Positions 45,618 to 54,115 of a stretch of 64,000 nucleotides of DNA are shown in pieces. Positions within the stretch are counted from its first letter, which is position 1. Each line of letters opens with the position of its first letter. The notes beneath the pieces are model-generated. The model was not told the DNA's origin, searched no databases, and worked only from the letters and a program-made list of their open reading frames with translations. A program made the position numbers and the translations under genes. The DNA comes from JAAXGI01 sp965206975 (GTDB taxonomy: Bacteria; Gemmatimonadota; Gemmatimonadetes; Longimicrobiales; Gaopeijiaceae), in NCBI GenBank assembly GCA_965206975.1, contig OZ242253.1, forward strand, positions 2,852,001-2,916,000. The letters run 5' to 3'.

Positions 45618-46784
45618 TTAGGTGATATATCCCGCCCACACCTCCATCAGCTCCCGCCGCCGCTCCAGTAGATCTGTCCTTCGGTATGCGTCCTCCGTCG
45701 CGTTCTTCACCACATGCGCCAGCGCGGCCTCGGCCACGGCGGGCTCCGCGCCGTTCTCGGCCGCCCAATCCCGAAAAGATGACCGGAATCCGTGGAGCGT
45801 TGCGGAAATCCCGGCCTGCCTACGCGCTTGCGTAAGCGCCCACTCGGAGACCGCGCCGCCCGTCTGGGCGCTCGGGAACACCAACCCCGAGCCGTCCGCC
45901 AGCTCGCGGGCTTCGGCCAGGACCTCCAGCGCCCGCCCCGAGAGCGGGACCCGGTGCTCGCGGTTCGCCTTCATACGCTCGGCCGGGACCGTCCAGGTAG
46001 CGGTGTCCAGGTCGATCTCCCGCCACGCGGCCCCCCGTACCTCCCCGATCCGGCAAGCCGTAAGTACCAGGAACTCCAGCGCGAGACGTGCGGTGGCTTG
46101 CGCGTCGCAAGCCCGGACCCGCGCCAGCGCGTCCCGGACCTCCCCGTGCGGGAGCGCCGCGTGGTGTTTCGTCCGCTTCCCGTTCGCCTTCGGGAGCGCG
46201 GCCCGGATGGCGGCGTCGTCGGCCACGTTTTCCCGGACTAGCCCCTTCGCCACCGCGTACTTTAGGACGGTCCCGATCCGCGCCAGCACCTTCTCGGCGG
46301 CGGTGGGCTTGGCGTGCCACAACGGCGTGACAATCGCGAGCACGTCCGCCCGGTGGATCTCACTCACGGGCTTGTCCCCGATCACCGGGTCCGCGTAGTC
46401 GCGGAAGGTTTGCCGCCATTGCGCCGGGAGCCGAGAGCCCGGCTTCCATGACTTCGCGTGGAGGTTCACCACCTTTTCCACGAGCTGGCGGAAGGTGGCC
46501 GTAGCGGCCCGCCTCGGGTCCCGGCCTTCCTCCACCGCCCGGCGATTGGCCACGGCCTTCTCTCGGGCTCTCGCCAGCGTAACGGCGGGATAGCTCCCGA
46601 GCCCGAGACTCGTCACCCGGCCGCCGATCCGGAGGCGTTGCGCCCAGGCTTTGCCGACCCGCCCGTTCGTGCGGATCCACACGCGAAGGTAAAGGCCATA
46701 GCTACCGCGCCCGTCCCCGTACCGGCCAGCGGTAGATATGCGCTTGCAAAAAGCCGCCGTCAGGGGTCCGCGTCGGGTCGTCAT
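45618..46784 (-). CDS. int: P4-type tyrosine integrase
   Basis: A 388-residue site-specific recombinase. An N-terminal DUF4102-like arm-binding domain (about 1-90; RLRIGGRVTSLGLGSYPAVT then LARAREKA) and a core-binding domain precede the catalytic part. Catalytic residues: Arg in LTACRIGEVRGAAWREI, H-x-x-R in LHGFRSSFRDWA, the later His in ALAHV, and the Tyr in EDAYRR. It should insert and, with the AlpA-like protein, excise the element. ATG 46784 follows CGGAGAA. It is the first gene at the right end of the element; no tRNA lies at that end. Confidence 0.95.
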   Translation of the reverse strand: MTTRRGPLTAAFCKRISTAGRYGDGRGSYGLYLRVWIRTNGRVGKAWAQRLRIGGRVTSLGLGSYPAVTLARAREKAVANRRAVEEGRDPRRAATATFRQLVEKVVNLHAKSWKPGSRLPAQWRQTFRDYADPVIGDKPVSEIHRADVLAIVTPLWHAKPTAAEKVLARIGTVLKYAVAKGLVRENVADDAAIRAALPKANGKRTKHHAALPHGEVRDALARVRACDAQATARLALEFLVLTACRIGEVRGAAWREIDLDTATWTVPAERMKANREHRVPLSGRALEVLAEARELADGSGLVFPSAQTGGAVSEWALTQARRQAGISATLHGFRSSFRDWAAENGAEPAVAEAALAHVVKNATEDAYRRTDLLERRRELMEVWAGYIT

Positions 46785-47096
46785 CGGTACATTCTCCGTT
46801 GTGTTGTATGACTTTCTGTTACCCTAAATTAGTGCGACTAGGCGATACGTTACGCAAGCTTGTGAGATACGCACACAAGGCGTGAATGATCGTTATTCAC
46901 GCTATGCCAAGGAGTTACAGATATCAGATGTGACGAAATGAGACCCCGTATGACTATACGGGAGAAGGTACCGAGGGGTTCCACACAAACCCAGCGCCCC
47001 GCGAAGCGTTCCGCACGCTCGCTTCAAGATCCCGGGAACACCCTCCGCCCATTTTCCTTATTATGGAAGACGAAAGACCCTCTGTCCCCGAAGGCC
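46785..47096. other. Non-coding right end of satellite and host junction
   Basis: 312 bases, distinctly AT-richer than the flanks up to about 46960. It holds an 8-bp inverted repeat (GCGTGAAT at 46880-46887 with 46895-46902), copies of GTATGACT at 46806 and 46948 and a GAGTTACAG at 46912; the last two words also occur at the left end of the satellite. Integrase-binding sites and the int promoter are expected here. Confidence 0.5.
46880..46902. repeat. Inverted repeat upstream of integrase
   Basis: Perfect 8-bp arms GCGTGAAT and ATTCACGC around seven bases, about 95 bases before the int start. A candidate operator or integrase/excisionase site. Confidence 0.55.
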
Positions 47097-48161
47097 ATGA
47101 GACCCGCTTCAGCCGCCCTCGCAACTCTCTTCTTCCTCGGGACTGGAGCCTTCCACGCGCCGATCCCCTACCCCGGTGCCGATGCGGTGGTCGAGGGCCG
47201 CGTCCTCGAGGACTCCGGCGCTCCCGTCGTATCCGCGCGTGTGGAGCTCTCCTCGGGCGCCAGGGCGATAGGTGCGACCCGGACGGACGTCGAGGGGAGA
47301 TTTCGGATCGAGACGGACGCCGACTGGGCGCCGGGGTGGAGCGTCCGGGTCGAGCGGCTCGGGTTCGAGCCCGCCGAGGTGGCGGTAGCGTCCGGCGCCG
47401 CGTCGCTGGAGATCACGCTGGCTCCCGCCCCCCTCCCCCTCCCCGGATTCGAGGTCGTCGGCGACCGGAACATCTGTGCTGCGGGGGACGACGGGAGGGC
47501 ACGCGGACTCTGGCGCGTTGCGGCCCGCCAGCACGCGGGCGGCCTGGACACGGTGGGCGTCGCGAGCTACACGCGCGTGCGTACCGATACGATCGGTGCG
47601 CGGGAGGTTGGCTCCAGCGGGGTCGAGGGCTCGATCGCCGGACAGCGGGCCTCTGCCCCCCTCCTCCGCATGGGGTGGATGCGGCGCGTCGACCGGGAGG
47701 GGTACGCCTTCCCCGTGCGGCGGACGGACACCAGCGGATCGTACGACTCGTGGGGCTATCCCCCGCTCGAGGCGGACTTTGCCTCCCACTTTGCGGGCGA
47801 ACTCTTCGCCGAGCTCCACGACTTCCAGGTGGAGGTCGAGGACGCGGACGGCTGGATCCTCCACTTCTGCGCCCGGGAGGACGACGAGCCCCATCTAGAC
47901 GGGGTCCTGGAGATCGGTCCCGATACCCTCATCTACCGCGCCGAGTGGCGTTTCTACACGGATGAGCCGGATGAGGGCGCGGGTGGATGGGCACGCTTTC
48001 CCCCCTCGACGGATGCTGGGGGCACGCCCCCTCTCCTTCCCTCCGAGAGCGTTGTCTGGAAGACGCTCCCGAACGGGGAGATCATGCGCCGCGCGCAGTG
48101 GTATGAGGGATGGGTTATCGCGGCGGGCGACTCCGTTCCGTTCCTTCCGATTCGCCCGTAG
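47097..48161 (+). CDS. Exported protein with carboxypeptidase-regulatory-like domain
   Basis: A 354-residue exported protein. Signal peptide about 1-20 (SAALATLFFLGTGAFHA), then a CarboxypepD_reg-like beta sandwich: VEGRVLEDSGAPVVSARVEL, GATRTDVEGRFRIETD and VRVERLGFEPAEVAVASG (about 29-100), as at the N-terminus of many outer-membrane and surface proteins. The remaining 230 residues (DRNICAAGDDGRARGLWRVA; WKTLPNGEIMRRAQWYEG) match nothing I know. ATG 47097 was chosen because the signal peptide starts there; the frame extends upstream into the satellite border. Its 3' end overlaps ridA by 47 bases, convergently. Confidence 0.72.
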   Translation: MRPASAALATLFFLGTGAFHAPIPYPGADAVVEGRVLEDSGAPVVSARVELSSGARAIGATRTDVEGRFRIETDADWAPGWSVRVERLGFEPAEVAVASGAASLEITLAPAPLPLPGFEVVGDRNICAAGDDGRARGLWRVAARQHAGGLDTVGVASYTRVRTDTIGAREVGSSGVEGSIAGQRASAPLLRMGWMRRVDREGYAFPVRRTDTSGSYDSWGYPPLEADFASHFAGELFAELHDFQVEVEDADGWILHFCAREDDEPHLDGVLEIGPDTLIYRAEWRFYTDEPDEGAGGWARFPPSTDAGGTPPLLPSESVVWKTLPNGEIMRRAQWYEGWVIAAGDSVPFLPIRP

Positions 48162-48540
48162 GGGGGGCGACCCTCGCGACCGCCTCGATCTCCACATCCA
48201 CGGCCTTCGGGAGTCCCGCGACCGCCACTGTCGCGCGGGCGGGCCGGTGGCCGCCGAAGTACTCCTCATAGACGCGGTTCACGATCGGAAAATGTTCCAT
48301 GCCCGAGAGGTAGACCGTCGTCTTTACCACCGTGCCGAGACTCCCGCCCGCAGCCTCGAGGACGGCCGAGAGATTCTCGAGAACGCGGCGCGTCTGCGCT
48401 TCGATCCCGCCCCCGGCGAACTTGCCCGACGCGGGATCCAGGGGGATTTGCCCGGAGGCGAAGATCCACCCCTCGAGGGCGACCGCCTGCGAGTAGGGCC
48501 CGATCGCCGGCGGGGCCTCCGGCGTCTCGATGCGTATCAC
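48115..48540 (-). CDS. ridA: RidA-family protein
   Basis: A 141-residue RidA (YjgF/YER057c/UK114) protein, which speeds hydrolysis of reactive enamine/imine intermediates from dehydratases. Family blocks: IGPYSQAVALEGWIFASGQI (about 13-32), TRRVLENLSAVLEAAGGSLG and VVKTTVYLSGMEHFPIVNRV, and the active-site Arg in PARATVAVAGLPK. The last 15 residues are an unstructured tail. It follows mlaD on the same strand but is separated by 23 bases. Confidence 0.93.
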   Translation of the reverse strand: MIRIETPEAPPAIGPYSQAVALEGWIFASGQIPLDPASGKFAGGGIEAQTRRVLENLSAVLEAAGGSLGTVVKTTVYLSGMEHFPIVNRVYEEYFGGHRPARATVAVAGLPKAVDVEIEAVARVAPPTGESEGTERSRPPR

Positions 48541-48563
48541 GGCGTCCTCCCTCCCAGCCGGGC

Positions 48564-49517
48564 TCAGAAGATACGAAGGTTAAGGTTGATGTAGCGCTCC
48601 GGGTTCTCTCGGACGTCTCGAGCGAGGCTTTCGATCTCCGCCAAGGCGCGGTCGAGCGTCTCGTAGAGCGCGTCGTCCTCGGAGAGCCGCCCGAGCGTTC
48701 CCTGACCGCGTTCCATCCGCTCCAGGATCGTCTCGAGCGAGCGGGAGGCCCTCGAGAGACTCCCGCTCGCCTCCTGCAGGACGGAGAGCGTGGAGTCGGC
48801 CCTCGCGAGGCCGCGGCCCAGCTCCTCCCGCCCCGTCAGCTCCTCGACTCGTGCAGCGGATCTCGAGAGGGAGGCGGAGAGGCCGGAGAGCCCAGCCCGC
48901 TCCTCCTCTGTGATCGCGGCCAGGTTTCCGACGAGCGCCTCAAGATCCCGGATCGAGGCGTGGACGGCGGTGACGGTGCTGTCGGCGAGGAGCGTCCGTA
49001 GCTGCGAGAGGGTGTGGCGCACCTCTTCCCCCACCGTGTCGGCGAGCGACAGGACGCCCTCGACGGCTTCTCCGGGGAGGATCTGGCCGGGCTGGACCGG
49101 GTTCGGCGAGGTGCCGGTGATGACCTGGACCGCTCGCCCGCCGAGGAGGTCGAGGCTACCGAGCGTGGTCCTTGAGTCTTCCGGGATTGCCCAGCGCCCC
49201 TCGATCTCGAGCGTGATGACGACCCCCTCCGGGCTCAACTCGAACTGGTGGACCCTGCCGATGTTCACGCCGCGCATCTGGACCGGGTCCCCGCGCCGGA
49301 TTCCCTCCGCGTTCGTGACCTCGGTGAGAACCATGTAGCGCCCGCGAAAGGCGGCAGGATCCGTCAGGAGGAAGAGGACGGTCGCGAACGCAACCACTCC
49401 GAGGAGGACGAAGACGCCAACCCGGATCTCGCTCCCGCCCGCGAGCGGGGGCGAGATCCGGTCCAGCTCGCGGTCACTCGGACCGCGGCGGCGACTGTTC
49501 TGTCCAAGCGGCGTCAT
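48564..49517 (-). CDS. mlaD: MlaD-type lipid-binding MCE protein
   Basis: A 317-residue substrate-binding subunit of a retrograde phospholipid transporter. One membrane helix (about 31-51, VGVFVLLGVVAFATVLFLLT) is followed by an MCE domain: VLTEVTNAEGIRRGDPVQMR and GVNIGRVHQFELSPEGVVIT, then LGSLDLLGGRAVQVITG. The long C-terminal part (about 170-315) is coiled coil, longer than in E. coli MlaD and closer to Mce-type needles. ATG overlaps the mlaF stop (ATGA). Confidence 0.9.
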   Translation of the reverse strand: MTPLGQNSRRRGPSDRELDRISPPLAGGSEIRVGVFVLLGVVAFATVLFLLTDPAAFRGRYMVLTEVTNAEGIRRGDPVQMRGVNIGRVHQFELSPEGVVITLEIEGRWAIPEDSRTTLGSLDLLGGRAVQVITGTSPNPVQPGQILPGEAVEGVLSLADTVGEEVRHTLSQLRTLLADSTVTAVHASIRDLEALVGNLAAITEEERAGLSGLSASLSRSAARVEELTGREELGRGLARADSTLSVLQEASGSLSRASRSLETILERMERGQGTLGRLSEDDALYETLDRALAEIESLARDVRENPERYINLNLRIF

Positions 49518-50281
49518 GCCTCGCCCACCTCAGCCAGCGCGGCTTCGGCCGCCGCCCGGTCGATGAAGGCCCTCACGACGGTGTCGGTAGATCTCCGGAA
49601 GGCTTCCGGCGTGCCCACGAAGCGGAGGACGCCGCCCTCGAGCATCGCGACCCGGTCACACATCTCAAGAGCCCCTTCCACGTCGTGGGTGACGATCACG
49701 GAGGTCACGTTGAGCTCTTCCGAGAGCTGTACGATCAGCTTCTGCACCGCCACCGTGTTCACCGGGTCGAGACCTGTCGTCGGCTCGTCCCAGAGGAGGA
49801 TCCGGGGCCGGGCGACGATGGCCCTCGCGATGCCCACTCGTTTCTTCATCCCGCCCGAAAGCTCCGCCGGGAGCTTCCGCGTGACCTCGAGCGGCTCGAG
49901 GTTCGAGAGTTCGAGCGCCTCCCAGACCTTCCTTGCGATCTCGCCCCGGGAGAGACGCTTGAGCTCCTCCTCGGGGATCCCCATCTCCACATTCCCGTAG
50001 ACCGTCAGCGAGTCAAATAGCGCGGCATGCTGGAATACGTACCCCACCCTCTCCCGGATCCGCCGAAGAACCGTCGGCCCCTCGTAGTAGGCGGACTTGC
50101 CCGCGACGCGGACGTCTCCCCCGTCGAGGGGAATCAACCCGATCGTCGTCTTCAGGAGGACGCTCTTTCCGGTACCCGAAGGCCCGAATATACCGAACAT
50201 CTCTCCCTCCTCCACCCAGAGGTTGACGCCCGTGAGTACTGGTGCGTCGAAGGCCTTCCAGACATCCCGGTACTCGATCAT
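49514..50281 (-). CDS. mlaF: MlaF-type ABC ATPase
   Basis: A 255-residue ABC ATPase of the Mla phospholipid transporter. Walker A GPSGTGKSVLLKT (about 36-48), Q-loop VFQHAALFDSLTV, signature LSGGMKKRVGIARAIV (about 143-158), Walker B ILLWDEPTTGLDPV and the H-loop VTHD are all intact. GMKKRV in the signature is typical of MlaF/Mkl. ATG 50281 overlaps the mlaE stop (TGATG) and the 3' end overlaps mlaD. Confidence 0.94.
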   Translation of the reverse strand: MIEYRDVWKAFDAPVLTGVNLWVEEGEMFGIFGPSGTGKSVLLKTTIGLIPLDGGDVRVAGKSAYYEGPTVLRRIRERVGYVFQHAALFDSLTVYGNVEMGIPEEELKRLSRGEIARKVWEALELSNLEPLEVTRKLPAELSGGMKKRVGIARAIVARPRILLWDEPTTGLDPVNTVAVQKLIVQLSEELNVTSVIVTHDVEGALEMCDRVAMLEGGVLRFVGTPEAFRRSTDTVVRAFIDRAAAEAALAEVGEA

Positions 50282-51090
50282 CACTGGAGGAGGAGCGGGG
50301 GGAAAAGGGCGTCCAGGATCAGGATCGTCAACGTCATGAACATCACCGAGGCGGTTGTCGTCCGCCCCACGCCGGCCGCGCCGCCCTGCGTCCTGAACCC
50401 CATGTGGATCGCGATGATCGGGATTGCAAAGCCGAAGGTCACCGCCTTCGCGAAGGAGTAGAAGAGGTCCCAGCTGTGCCAGTAGAGGCGGGCGCCGTAT
50501 AGGAACCCCTCGGGCCCGAGCCCGGTCGAAATCTCGGCGGAGATCATCCCCGAGGCGATCCCGACCACGTCGGCGATCCCGACGAGGATAGGGACGACGA
50601 TGACCCCCGCAAGGATGCGAGGGGCCGCGAGGACGGCGATCGGGTCCCGGCCGACGGCGTGGAAGGCCTCGATCTGCTCGGAGACCTGCATTGTCCCGAG
50701 CTCTGCGGTGATGCGAGCGCCCACCCGTCCCACGAGGACGACGGCGGTGAGTACGGGGCCGAGCTCGAGGACCACGCTTGACGCGACGATGCTCCCGAGA
50801 ATGTAGAGGGGGATGCTCCCCTGGAACTGATACCCCCCCTGCTGGCTCGTAACGATCCCGGCGAGGACGGCCGTGACCAGGACGATCGGGACGCTCTGGA
50901 CGCCCATCACATGGATCTGCTGGAGGACGGAGCGGAGGGAGACGCGAAGCGTGAGGACGGCGTGGATTGAGCGGACGAGGAGGAACCAGAGCTCGCCGGC
51001 GTGCTCGGCGACGCCTTGAAACCCCCGCCCCAGCGCGCCGAACGGGCGAGTGACGAGCGAGGGGGTTCTTGCGACGAGTGTCGGTCCCAT
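50281..51090 (-). CDS. mlaE: MlaE-type ABC permease
   Basis: A 269-residue inner-membrane permease (MlaE/Ttg2B). Five hydrophobic segments are visible; conserved parts are QIHVMGVQSVPIVLVTAVLA, LELGPVLTAVVLVGRVGARI, TAELGTMQVSEQIEAFHAVG (the coupling-helix region) and HMGFRTQGGAAGVGRTTTAS. First gene of the operon mlaE-mlaF-mlaD; all three genes overlap by 1-4 bases. ATG 51090. Confidence 0.94.
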   Translation of the reverse strand: MGPTLVARTPSLVTRPFGALGRGFQGVAEHAGELWFLLVRSIHAVLTLRVSLRSVLQQIHVMGVQSVPIVLVTAVLAGIVTSQQGGYQFQGSIPLYILGSIVASSVVLELGPVLTAVVLVGRVGARITAELGTMQVSEQIEAFHAVGRDPIAVLAAPRILAGVIVVPILVGIADVVGIASGMISAEISTGLGPEGFLYGARLYWHSWDLFYSFAKAVTFGFAIPIIAIHMGFRTQGGAAGVGRTTTASVMFMTLTILILDALFPPLLLQ

Positions 51091-51320
51091 GAGCGGATGG
51101 GGAGCGGCCGCGGGAGAGGTACGCTCGCACGCCGACGGTAGAAAACGGGCCTGCAGTTGCAGGCAAAGTCTCTACAAAACGCGTGCGGGATGCAACCCGG
51201 CCTCCCCACCGCGGGCGGACGCGACACACGGCCCCTCCCCCACGGGTAGCGGGCCCCGGGGATTTCATCCATTCTTCTGCACCGACCGACGATCGCTACC
51301 ACTGACCAGGGAGACACGAG

Positions 51321-51746
51321 ATGCCGGCACGAAGCGCCACTGCGGAGTGGAGGGGAGATCTCGCAGCGGGAAACGGAACCGTCTCGACCGAGAGCGGGGC
51401 CATCGATATGAGCTACTCCTTCCCCTCACGATTCGAGAACGGGGAGGGCACGAACCCGGAGGAGCTCCTCGCCGCAGCCCACGCCGGATGCTACTCGATG
51501 GCGTTGTCCGCAGGGCTCGCCCGCGACGGATTCACCCCCACCTCCGTTCGAACCGAGGCACGCGCACACTTGGAGAAGGTCGAGGGTGGCTTCGCGGTGA
51601 CCCGGATCGAGCTCGAGTGCGTGGCGGAGGTGCCGGAGATCACGGACGAGGCCTTTCAGGAGGGGGCCCAGGCGGCGAAGGCGGGGTGCCCCATCTCCAA
51701 GGCGCTCGCCGCAGTCGACATCCAGCTTGAGGCGCGACTCGCCTAA
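51321..51746 (+). CDS. OsmC-family peroxiredoxin-like protein
   Basis: A 141-residue OsmC/Ohr-fold protein, a dimeric thiol peroxidase acting on organic hydroperoxides. The two catalytic cysteines are in AAAHAGCYSMALSAGLA (about 52-68) and KAGCPISKAL (about 120-129); the residue pattern TNPEELLAAAHAGC is the OsmC subfamily signature. ATG 51321 is preceded by AGGGAGA. Divergent from mlaE. Confidence 0.93.
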   Translation: MPARSATAEWRGDLAAGNGTVSTESGAIDMSYSFPSRFENGEGTNPEELLAAAHAGCYSMALSAGLARDGFTPTSVRTEARAHLEKVEGGFAVTRIELECVAEVPEITDEAFQEGAQAAKAGCPISKALAAVDIQLEARLA

Positions 51747-51791
51747 GCCCCGGCTCGCGCCGGGCGCGGATGCGGACGCCGTGCGGGGGCC

Positions 51792-53048
51792 ATGACGACG
51801 CTGGTGTGGGTCCTGGGGCTCTCACTCGGGGCCTCCTTCCTCTGCTCGATCCTCGAGGCTGTCCTCTTCTCACTCAGCTACGCGCACGTGGCGCTGATGC
51901 GGGAAGGGGGCAGCCGTAGCGGGGAGTACCTGCACCGGATGCAGCAGCGGATCGATGAGCCGATCTCGGCGATCCTCACGCTGAACACGTTCGCTCACAC
52001 CGTGGGGGCTGCGGTAGGCGGCGGACTAGCGCTCCAGCACTTCGGGGAAGAAGGGATCGCCGTCTTCTCGGCCGGCTTCACACTCGCGGTGCTCCTCCTC
52101 TCGGAGATCATCCCGAAGACGCTCGGTGCCACGTACTGGAGGACGCTCGCGGTGCCGACTGCGTGGATCCTCCGGATCCTCGTACTCGTCATGCGACCCG
52201 TCGTCCTCCCGCTCTCGATCTTCACACGCACGATTGCCCGCTCTAGGAGCAAGCGGTCCACGGTGAGCCGCGGGGAGCTTGAGGTCCTGGCGGAGATCGG
52301 GAGGCGGGAGGGGACCCTGGCCGAGGAGGAGACACGGGTCGTCACCAGGGTCATGAACTTGGACAAGGTGACGGTGGCGGAGGTGATGACGCCGCGTACG
52401 GACGTCGTCGCGATCTCGGCGGATGCCCGGGTGGACGAGGCGCAGGACCTGATGCTCGACGAGGGGCACCTGCGTCTCCCCGTCTACGAGGGCAGCCTCG
52501 ACACGGTCGTCGGCATCCTCCTCGCGCGAGACCTGTGGCGGGCCGATCGACAAGCGGAGACCAATCTCCGCGAGATCGCCCGGCCTCCCTCTTACGCTCC
52601 CGCCGGGAAGCCGGTCGATGAGTTGATCCGGGAGATGCGCCAGAAGCGCTCCAACATGGTGATTGTCGTCGATGAGTTCGGTGGGACGGCCGGGCTCGCC
52701 ACCCTCGAGGATCTGATCGAGGAGATCGTGGGGGAGATCCAGGACGAGCACGAGGAGGATGAGCCGGTCGCGTTCCAGGAGGCCGGTGCAGGAGCCACCC
52801 GGATCTGGGGCGGCGTTTCCGTGCGCGAGGTAAACGAGCGGCTCGGGCTCGGGCTCCCCGAAGAACAGTTCGACACGATCGGGGGCTATGTCTTCGGATC
52901 GCTGAACCGGGTTCCGAAGATGGGAGACGAGGTGGGGGTGCCCGGGGGGAGCCTTCGCGTCGTGCGGATGCGGGGCCGTCGAGTCGAGTACCTCCGCTTC
53001 CGTGCCGGCAGCTCGAGGGACGCGGGTCCCTCTGCGCCGCTGGAGTAG
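51792..53048 (+). CDS. CNNM/CorC (hemolysin C-like) membrane protein
   Basis: A 418-residue membrane protein: an N-terminal CNNM/DUF21 domain with four membrane segments (about 1-150; the motif SILTLNTFAHTVGAAVGG and LLSEIIPKTLGATY), two CBS domains (about 195-320; VMTPRTDVVAI, LRLPVYEGSLDTVVGI, SNMVIVVDEFGGTAGLATLE) and a C-terminal CorC_HlyC domain (GGVSVREVNERLGLGLPE). The family exports or regulates Mg2+ and other divalent cations. It starts at ATG 51792, 45 bases after the OsmC-like gene. Confidence 0.93.
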   Translation: MTTLVWVLGLSLGASFLCSILEAVLFSLSYAHVALMREGGSRSGEYLHRMQQRIDEPISAILTLNTFAHTVGAAVGGGLALQHFGEEGIAVFSAGFTLAVLLLSEIIPKTLGATYWRTLAVPTAWILRILVLVMRPVVLPLSIFTRTIARSRSKRSTVSRGELEVLAEIGRREGTLAEEETRVVTRVMNLDKVTVAEVMTPRTDVVAISADARVDEAQDLMLDEGHLRLPVYEGSLDTVVGILLARDLWRADRQAETNLREIARPPSYAPAGKPVDELIREMRQKRSNMVIVVDEFGGTAGLATLEDLIEEIVGEIQDEHEEDEPVAFQEAGAGATRIWGGVSVREVNERLGLGLPEEQFDTIGGYVFGSLNRVPKMGDEVGVPGGSLRVVRMRGRRVEYLRFRAGSSRDAGPSAPLE

Positions 53049-53078
53049 AGCCCCGGACCGGGGCGCGGAGCGCCCGTC

Positions 53079-53624
53079 CTACGTCTTGCGGACTGAGTCC
53101 AGAGCCACCCGCTCCTCGCCCTCGTCGTTCCCCGACGCCCGGCGGCTCCGCAGATCTTCCGCGAGAAAGGAGATCGCAAGGAGGATCGCCCCGCAGGTGA
53201 TCGCGGAATCAGCCACGTTGAAGATGGGCCAGTCCATGAAGCCCAGGTCGACCGGGCCGATGAAGTCTACCACGCCCGCGTCCCAGCGAACCCGGTCGTA
53301 CAGGTTCCCGAGCGCGCCGCCGAGGACGAGTGAGGCGGCGCTCGTCCGCCATCCCTCCCCGGGGGGTGCCTGCCAGATCATGAGGACCAGGAAGCCGATG
53401 GCGACGAGCGTTACCGGGACAAAGAACCAGCGCGGGTCGTCACCGATCGTGATCCCGAAGGCGGCCCCGCGATTGAAGGTGAGGTTCAGGGGCAGGAGGC
53501 CGCTAAGTGCCTCGATCGACCGCCCGTCGGAGAGTGTTCTCAGCGCCCAACTCTTCGTCGCAAGATCGAGCGCAACGACCAGCGCCACGATCAGTCCGGC
53601 CGGTATTAGCCTCGTGTTGCTCAC
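53079..53624 (-). CDS. lspA: Signal peptidase II (lipoprotein)
   Basis: A 181-residue inner-membrane aspartyl protease that removes the signal peptide from prolipoproteins, needed for the several lipoproteins of this window. Four membrane helices; conserved blocks LDLATKSWA, NLTFNRGAAFGI, LVLGGALGNLYDRVRWDAGV and VDFIG, and PIFNVADSAITCGAILLA, with the catalytic Asp pair in GNLYDR and NVADS. GTG start at 53624; the open frame continues upstream without a better start. The last ~20 residues are charged. Confidence 0.93.
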   Translation of the reverse strand: MSNTRLIPAGLIVALVVALDLATKSWALRTLSDGRSIEALSGLLPLNLTFNRGAAFGITIGDDPRWFFVPVTLVAIGFLVLMIWQAPPGEGWRTSAASLVLGGALGNLYDRVRWDAGVVDFIGPVDLGFMDWPIFNVADSAITCGAILLAISFLAEDLRSRRASGNDEGEERVALDSVRKT

Positions 53625-54115
53625 TGCTCTTGCCCTCAACGGTGCTCCTTGTGGGGGCCACAGCGCATCGCGTCTGCTCCAGACATGCCGACGCGAGTCG
53701 AATCGCTCCGGCCCGGCAAAGCACACCCGCGGCGTAGCGGACGGTATCCTTGTCCGGGGCGGTTGGGCGAACGGACACGGGGCTCCTGCGTTCCGCGTCC
53801 GTCGAACTCGGGCAATATACCATAACGCGGCAGCCGATGTTGACGCCGCTGCTGGTACGCCGGAGTGAACTTCAGCCCTTCCGTTGGACGCGGGGGAAGG
53901 CGCCACGCAAGGTGCGCGGGACCTCGCCTCCAGCCAGGTCCTGCGCAGTCCCCGAACCGGGTAACCAATCCCTCGTGCACCGCGGCGCGTGAAACCTTGC
54001 CCCTTGGCTCCGATTTCAACTAGTCTCCGCACGCATCCGCCCCCGTGTCCTCGCCGGGTCACACCATCCGAAGGGCACCTGGATCCCCCTGAAATCGAGT
54101 GAGAGAGAGGTACGG
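53625..54115. other. Gene-free stretch
   Basis: 491 bases between the divergent lspA and pyruvate carboxylase genes; both promoters should lie here. I could not identify a clear -35/-10 pair, RNA or small gene. Confidence 0.4.

Larger units (their letters stand above)
36563..46956. mobile_element. Capsid-forming phage satellite (cf-PICI-like), ~10.4 kb
   Basis: All genes are on the minus strand in the order integrase, unknown protein, AlpA-like, RepA-like, origin-like repeats, large terminase, Panacea protein, membrane protein, HNH, major capsid, prohead protease, two connectors, portal, SANT-like protein. There is a full capsid set but no tail, baseplate, holin or endolysin. This combination (int, alpA, rep with downstream iteron origin, capsid genes without tail) is known from capsid-forming phage-inducible chromosomal islands. 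The limits are estimates from short shared words (see findings). The terminase and portal are frameshifted, so this copy may not package. Confidence 0.72.

Noticed and set aside
36726..46784. Ordinary complete prophage
   Set aside because: No tail, baseplate, tape-measure, holin or endolysin genes within or beside the block; both flanks are host genes.
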